NCBI RefSeq assembly: GCF_000292245.2 | Contig: NZ_ALPT02000004.1 | Location: forward strand, 1 to 64,000 | DNA length: 64,000 nucleotides | Reading direction: 5' to 3' | Source: Alkalihalobacillus alcalophilus ATCC 27647 = CGMCC 1.3604 | Lineage (GTDB): Bacteria > Bacillota > Bacilli > Bacillales > Bacillaceae_D | Shown: in pieces, positions 61,801-64,000 of the stretch | Position numbering within the stretch: position 1 is the first letter of the stretch | How the letters are laid out: every line of letters begins with the position of its first letter | The notes under the pieces: generated by a model | The model's input: the letters and a program-made list of their open reading frames with translations, nothing else | Databases searched by the model: none | What the model was told of the DNA's origin: nothing | Program-made: the position numbers and the translations under genes

Positions 61801-61847
61801 TATAAAAAAAACTACTAACTCCCGAATGATTTCAGGAAATTAGTAGC
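61801..61847 (-). terminator. terminator of ykuV
   Basis: CTACTAATTTCC and GGGAGTTAGTAG pair on the minus strand, followed by TTTTTTTT, 20 nt after the stop codon. Confidence 0.88.
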
Positions 61848-61866
61848 TATCATAAAGCTTTGAAGA

Positions 61867-62310
61867 TTATTTGATACCTAATACACGGTTTACGCGTTTT
61901 GTGAGCATTTTCATGCCACCGCCACCTGCTTGAAAGTGACGTAGTTGACCTTCTTCGTCAAATACATAATAGGCAGGAACGTATTCGTTTTCGAATGCAT
62001 CTGTTAATTTATGTTGGTTATCAACAAAAATCGGTTGTGTGATCCCATGTTCTTTGGCCACTTTTTCAATCTCTTCTAAGTTTAAGTCCTTTTCAGAGCG
62101 AGGCATATGAACTGCAATTACTTCTAATTGGTCTTTATACTCGTCACGGAACTCATTTACATTTGGCATTGCTTCTTTACATAAACCACAACTGATCGAC
62201 CAGAAGTGAATAAGTACTGGTTTTTTTAAATCTGCTTTTGAAACTTCACCGTTTAACCACGTTGTCGCTCCATCAAGCTCTGGCATTTGAGATCTTAATT
62301 TTAAAGCCAT
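61867..62310 (-). CDS. ykuV: thiol-disulfide oxidoreductase YkuV
   Basis: A 147-residue thioredoxin-fold protein, cytoplasmic (no signal). The active site is SISCGLCKEAMP with Cys41 and Cys44, as in B. subtilis YkuV; cis-Pro is in ENEYVPAYYVF. It reduces disulfides and probably serves the peroxiredoxin YkuU. ATG 62310 is eight nt after AAGGAGG; ATG 62316 is too close. The ribosome site is the end of a dispersed palindromic element, which together with a GC-rich repeat separates it from ykuU. Confidence 0.93.
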   Translation of the reverse strand: MALKLRSQMPELDGATTWLNGEVSKADLKKPVLIHFWSISCGLCKEAMPNVNEFRDEYKDQLEVIAVHMPRSEKDLNLEEIEKVAKEHGITQPIFVDNQHKLTDAFENEYVPAYYVFDEEGQLRHFQAGGGGMKMLTKRVNRVLGIK

Positions 62311-62328
62311 ATCCATTTCCTCCTTAAA

Positions 62329-62668
62329 TTAAAAAGCGAAGTCCGTTTGGGCAGAAGCGAGAATACTAAGGAACAACGCTAAGTTCGCGACGTCCTGTCG
62401 CAACGCCTTGTACCCACCATCCTGTGGGCAAGGGCGGCTGTTGAAGACGCTTTTTGTCTTCATAAAGACGACCGATTTTTCTCGAGCTTCTAACGGACGC
62501 AGCTAGATTCAATAAAAAGCGGAGCCTGTTCGCTCAGAAGCGAGAAAAAATAAGAACAGCTGATGAAGAAGCTTTTTGTCTTCACTCAGATGGGCGATTT
62601 TTCTCGAGCTTCTAACAGGCGCAGCTAGATTTAATAAAAAGCGAAGTCCGTTTGGGCAGAAGCGAGAA
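62329..62668 (-). repeat. palindromic leader element B, tandem modules upstream of ykuV
   Basis: Read on the minus strand: a 3' arm (62668-62636), module B2 (5' arm 62626-62614, 3' arm 62544-62518) and module B1 (5' arm 62504-62487, 3' arm 62360-62334), then TTTTTAATTTAAGGAGG, the ykuV ribosome site. B1 stem is GTCCGTT/AACGGAC; B2 stem is GCCTGTT/AACAGGC, so two base pairs covary. B1 is close to element A at 42735-42951 over its whole length. Confidence 0.87.
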
Positions 62669-62678
62669 AAAGTGGAGT

Positions 62679-62813
62679 TGGTTTACTCCGCCAGCTGCAT
62701 ACCCTCCGCGTTCCGCGGGTGAACCGGGAGCCTCCTCGCTAATCGCTGCGGGGTCTCCCGTGTTTCACTTCTCCCGCAGGAGTCTCCGGGTATTCCGCTG
62801 GCTCCGTTTTGGT
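62679..62813 (-). repeat. GC-rich repeat, copy 2 (inverted partner of 61617-61750)
   Basis: The same sequence as 61617-61750 in reverse orientation, from TTTACTCCGCCAGCTGC to CGCTGGCTCCGTTTTGGT. It lies between element B and the ykuU terminator. The two copies bracket ykuV. Confidence 0.9.
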
Positions 62814-62929
62814 TAAACAAAAAGCCACTCGATTCAACTTAGTACTGAATTTTGATTGCTTTTTCTCATACTTCTAACGGACGTAGCTAGAATTTGACAA
62901 AACCTAATAACCTTAGGTTTCCTCTCTAA

Positions 62930-62958
62930 AGATGAAAGGCCTAACACATGGTTAGACC
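62930..62958 (-). terminator. terminator of ykuU
   Basis: AGGTCTAAC, 5-nt loop, GTTAGGCCTTTC on the minus strand, about 17 nt after the stop codon. Confidence 0.82.
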
Positions 62959-62974
62959 TCATCGCTAAAAAAGA

Positions 62975-63526
62975 TTAAACGTTAAGTGTTTCTTGACCTG
63001 GCTTCCAGTTTGCTGGGCAAAGTCCGCCAGTTTGTAATGCTTGAAGAACACGTAACGTTTCGTCTACGTCACGACCAATGTTGTTATGGTTAACAACAGA
63101 GTACATTAACTCACCTTCTGGGCTAATGATAAATAAACCACGAAGAGCGATACCTTCTTCTTCAATTAATACTCCGTAATCACGAGCTACTGTGTGGTTT
63201 GTATCAGCAGCTAATGGATAAGCTAAGTCGCCTAAACCATTTTCATCTCTTGAAGTGTTGATCCATGCTTTGTGAGTATGAACTGTGTCTGTAGAAACAC
63301 CGATTACTTCAGCATCTAGATCTTCAAACTCATCAAAACGGTCACTTAAAGAAGTGATTTCGGTTGGACATACAAAAGTAAAGTCCATTGGGTAGAAGAA
63401 CAATACTGTCCATTTGTCTTCTTTCATGTTTTCTTCTAAACTTACTTTACCAAATTCTTTATTTGGTAATACGGCATCCATTTCAAATCTTGGAGCTTGT
63501 TTTCCAACCATACGCTTGTCTGTCAT
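62975..63526 (-). CDS. ykuU: 2-Cys peroxiredoxin YkuU
   Basis: A 183-residue AhpC/Prx1-type peroxiredoxin. The peroxidatic Cys is Cys53 in PMDFTFVCPTE, the resolving Cys about 170 in GGLCPANWKPGQ, and the catalytic Thr and Arg positions look normal. It reduces hydrogen peroxide and organic peroxides in the cytoplasm. RBS GAGGAGG is 7 nt before ATG. In B. subtilis ykuU is directly followed by ykuV; here about 660 nt of repeats lie between them. Confidence 0.94.
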   Translation of the reverse strand: MTDKRMVGKQAPRFEMDAVLPNKEFGKVSLEENMKEDKWTVLFFYPMDFTFVCPTEITSLSDRFDEFEDLDAEVIGVSTDTVHTHKAWINTSRDENGLGDLAYPLAADTNHTVARDYGVLIEEEGIALRGLFIISPEGELMYSVVNHNNIGRDVDETLRVLQALQTGGLCPANWKPGQETLNV

Positions 63527-64000
63527 ATATATGACCTCCTCAAATTATCATGCTGTAAACATGCGCAAAACGAAAAAGTTATTTGTGAACTTTTATCATA
63601 ATTCCTTTGCTACAACATTTCTTATCCAAGAACTATTATAACTAATTTCTAATCAAATTGCGAAAGGAATGGACCCTTTTTTCACTGATTTGTCATATTC
63701 ACACGAGAAAAATGTAATATAATAATCAATCCCTTACCTCTCTCACCTAATTATTAACAATAAACCACTGTTTTATGATGTTTATAGACCATTTTCTCCA
63801 ATAAATCATTCGACAATCTTTGCGACCATTTTCTAGTAATATTATCAGTCCGAGTCTTTTAATTGAAAATCAACGCATGAAGATGATGAGAAATATAAAA
63901 AAAGAAGTCTAATCAGATCGACTAGTCCTTCTTTTTCTTTTTCCATACTATTTAAAATAGAGAAAACTTAATTTCCGATTTTTCGTTCCACTTGCTGACA
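63527..64000. other. AT-rich region upstream of ykuU, no gene seen
   Basis: It should contain the ykuU promoter near 63540-63660. Hairpin AAAGAAG-T-CTA...TAG-T-CCTTCTTT at 63899-63933 is probably a terminator for a gene beyond the window, usable from both sides. Nothing else was recognised. Confidence 0.5.

Noticed and set aside
61584..61843. Frames of 64-68 codons on both strands in GC-rich DNA
   Set aside because: They read the GC-rich repeat, whose inverted copy has no equivalent gene; no ribosome sites.

Overview
The window is chromosomal DNA from an AT-rich, endospore-forming, low-GC Gram-positive bacterium of the Bacillaceae, probably a soil or alkaline-habitat relative of Bacillus subtilis that uses plant cell-wall sugars. 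Evidence is the gene content and order: ylbG-ylbF-ylbE-ylbD-ylbC, the caa3 oxidase genes ctaF-E-D-C-B with divergent ctaA, ylaN-glsA-ylaL-phoH-ylaI-ylaH-typA-ylaF, yktC-yktB-yktA-speA, SR1P, slp, pdhD-C-B-A, ykyA, def, rpoY-rnjA and ykuV-ykuU. This is the B. subtilis order read backwards. The species assignment is inference. No rRNA, tRNA, prophage, transposase or CRISPR array was seen.

Layout. 0-7.7 kb: small conserved and sporulation-related genes, an MFS exporter and an ATP-grasp protein. 7.7-14.8 kb: aerobic respiration (CtaM, caa3 oxidase, haem O and haem A synthases). 14.9-21.9 kb: the yla cluster with glutaminase, PhoH2 and TypA. 22-29.2 kb: YkwC, inositol-phosphatase-like YktC, an amino-acid/sodium symporter, yktB, yktA and arginine decarboxylase. 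29.9-32.8 kb: the small RNA/peptide gene SR1P, a NodB-type lipoprotein, an ArAE/FUSC-type membrane protein and Slp. 32.8-37.7 kb: pyruvate dehydrogenase. 38-42.5 kb: YkyA, a YjcZ-type peptide, peptide deformylase, a 25-residue orphan peptide, RpoY and RNase J1. 42.7-61 kb: an accessory carbohydrate island. 61-64 kb: repeat-rich DNA around ykuV and ykuU.

The island has two converging blocks. The + block is a LacI-type regulator, two Gfo/Idh/MocA oxidoreductases and a ThuA protein. The - block runs from alpha-glucuronidase (GH67) through YesL, an AraC regulator, an oligosaccharide ABC importer (binding protein and two permeases), two more Gfo/Idh/MocA enzymes, a VOC protein and a GntR regulator to UxuA and UxuB. 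Together they look like import of aldouronates from glucuronoxylan, release of (methyl)glucuronate and its catabolism. Uronate isomerase, xylanase and beta-xylosidase are not in the window.

The most unusual content is non-coding. (1) Three tandem arrays of one 51-nt repeat family lie only in intergenic gaps. (2) A palindromic leader element with covarying stems ends directly at the Shine-Dalgarno sequence of three genes. (3) A third family, with GAGGCTGGGACA-like ends, sits between convergent genes and in one case encodes the last residues and stop of a protein. (4) Two near-identical GC-rich palindromes bracket ykuV in inverted orientation. Two conserved genes (ylaL, yktB) carry single-base homopolymer frameshifts, which may be real decay or sequencing error.
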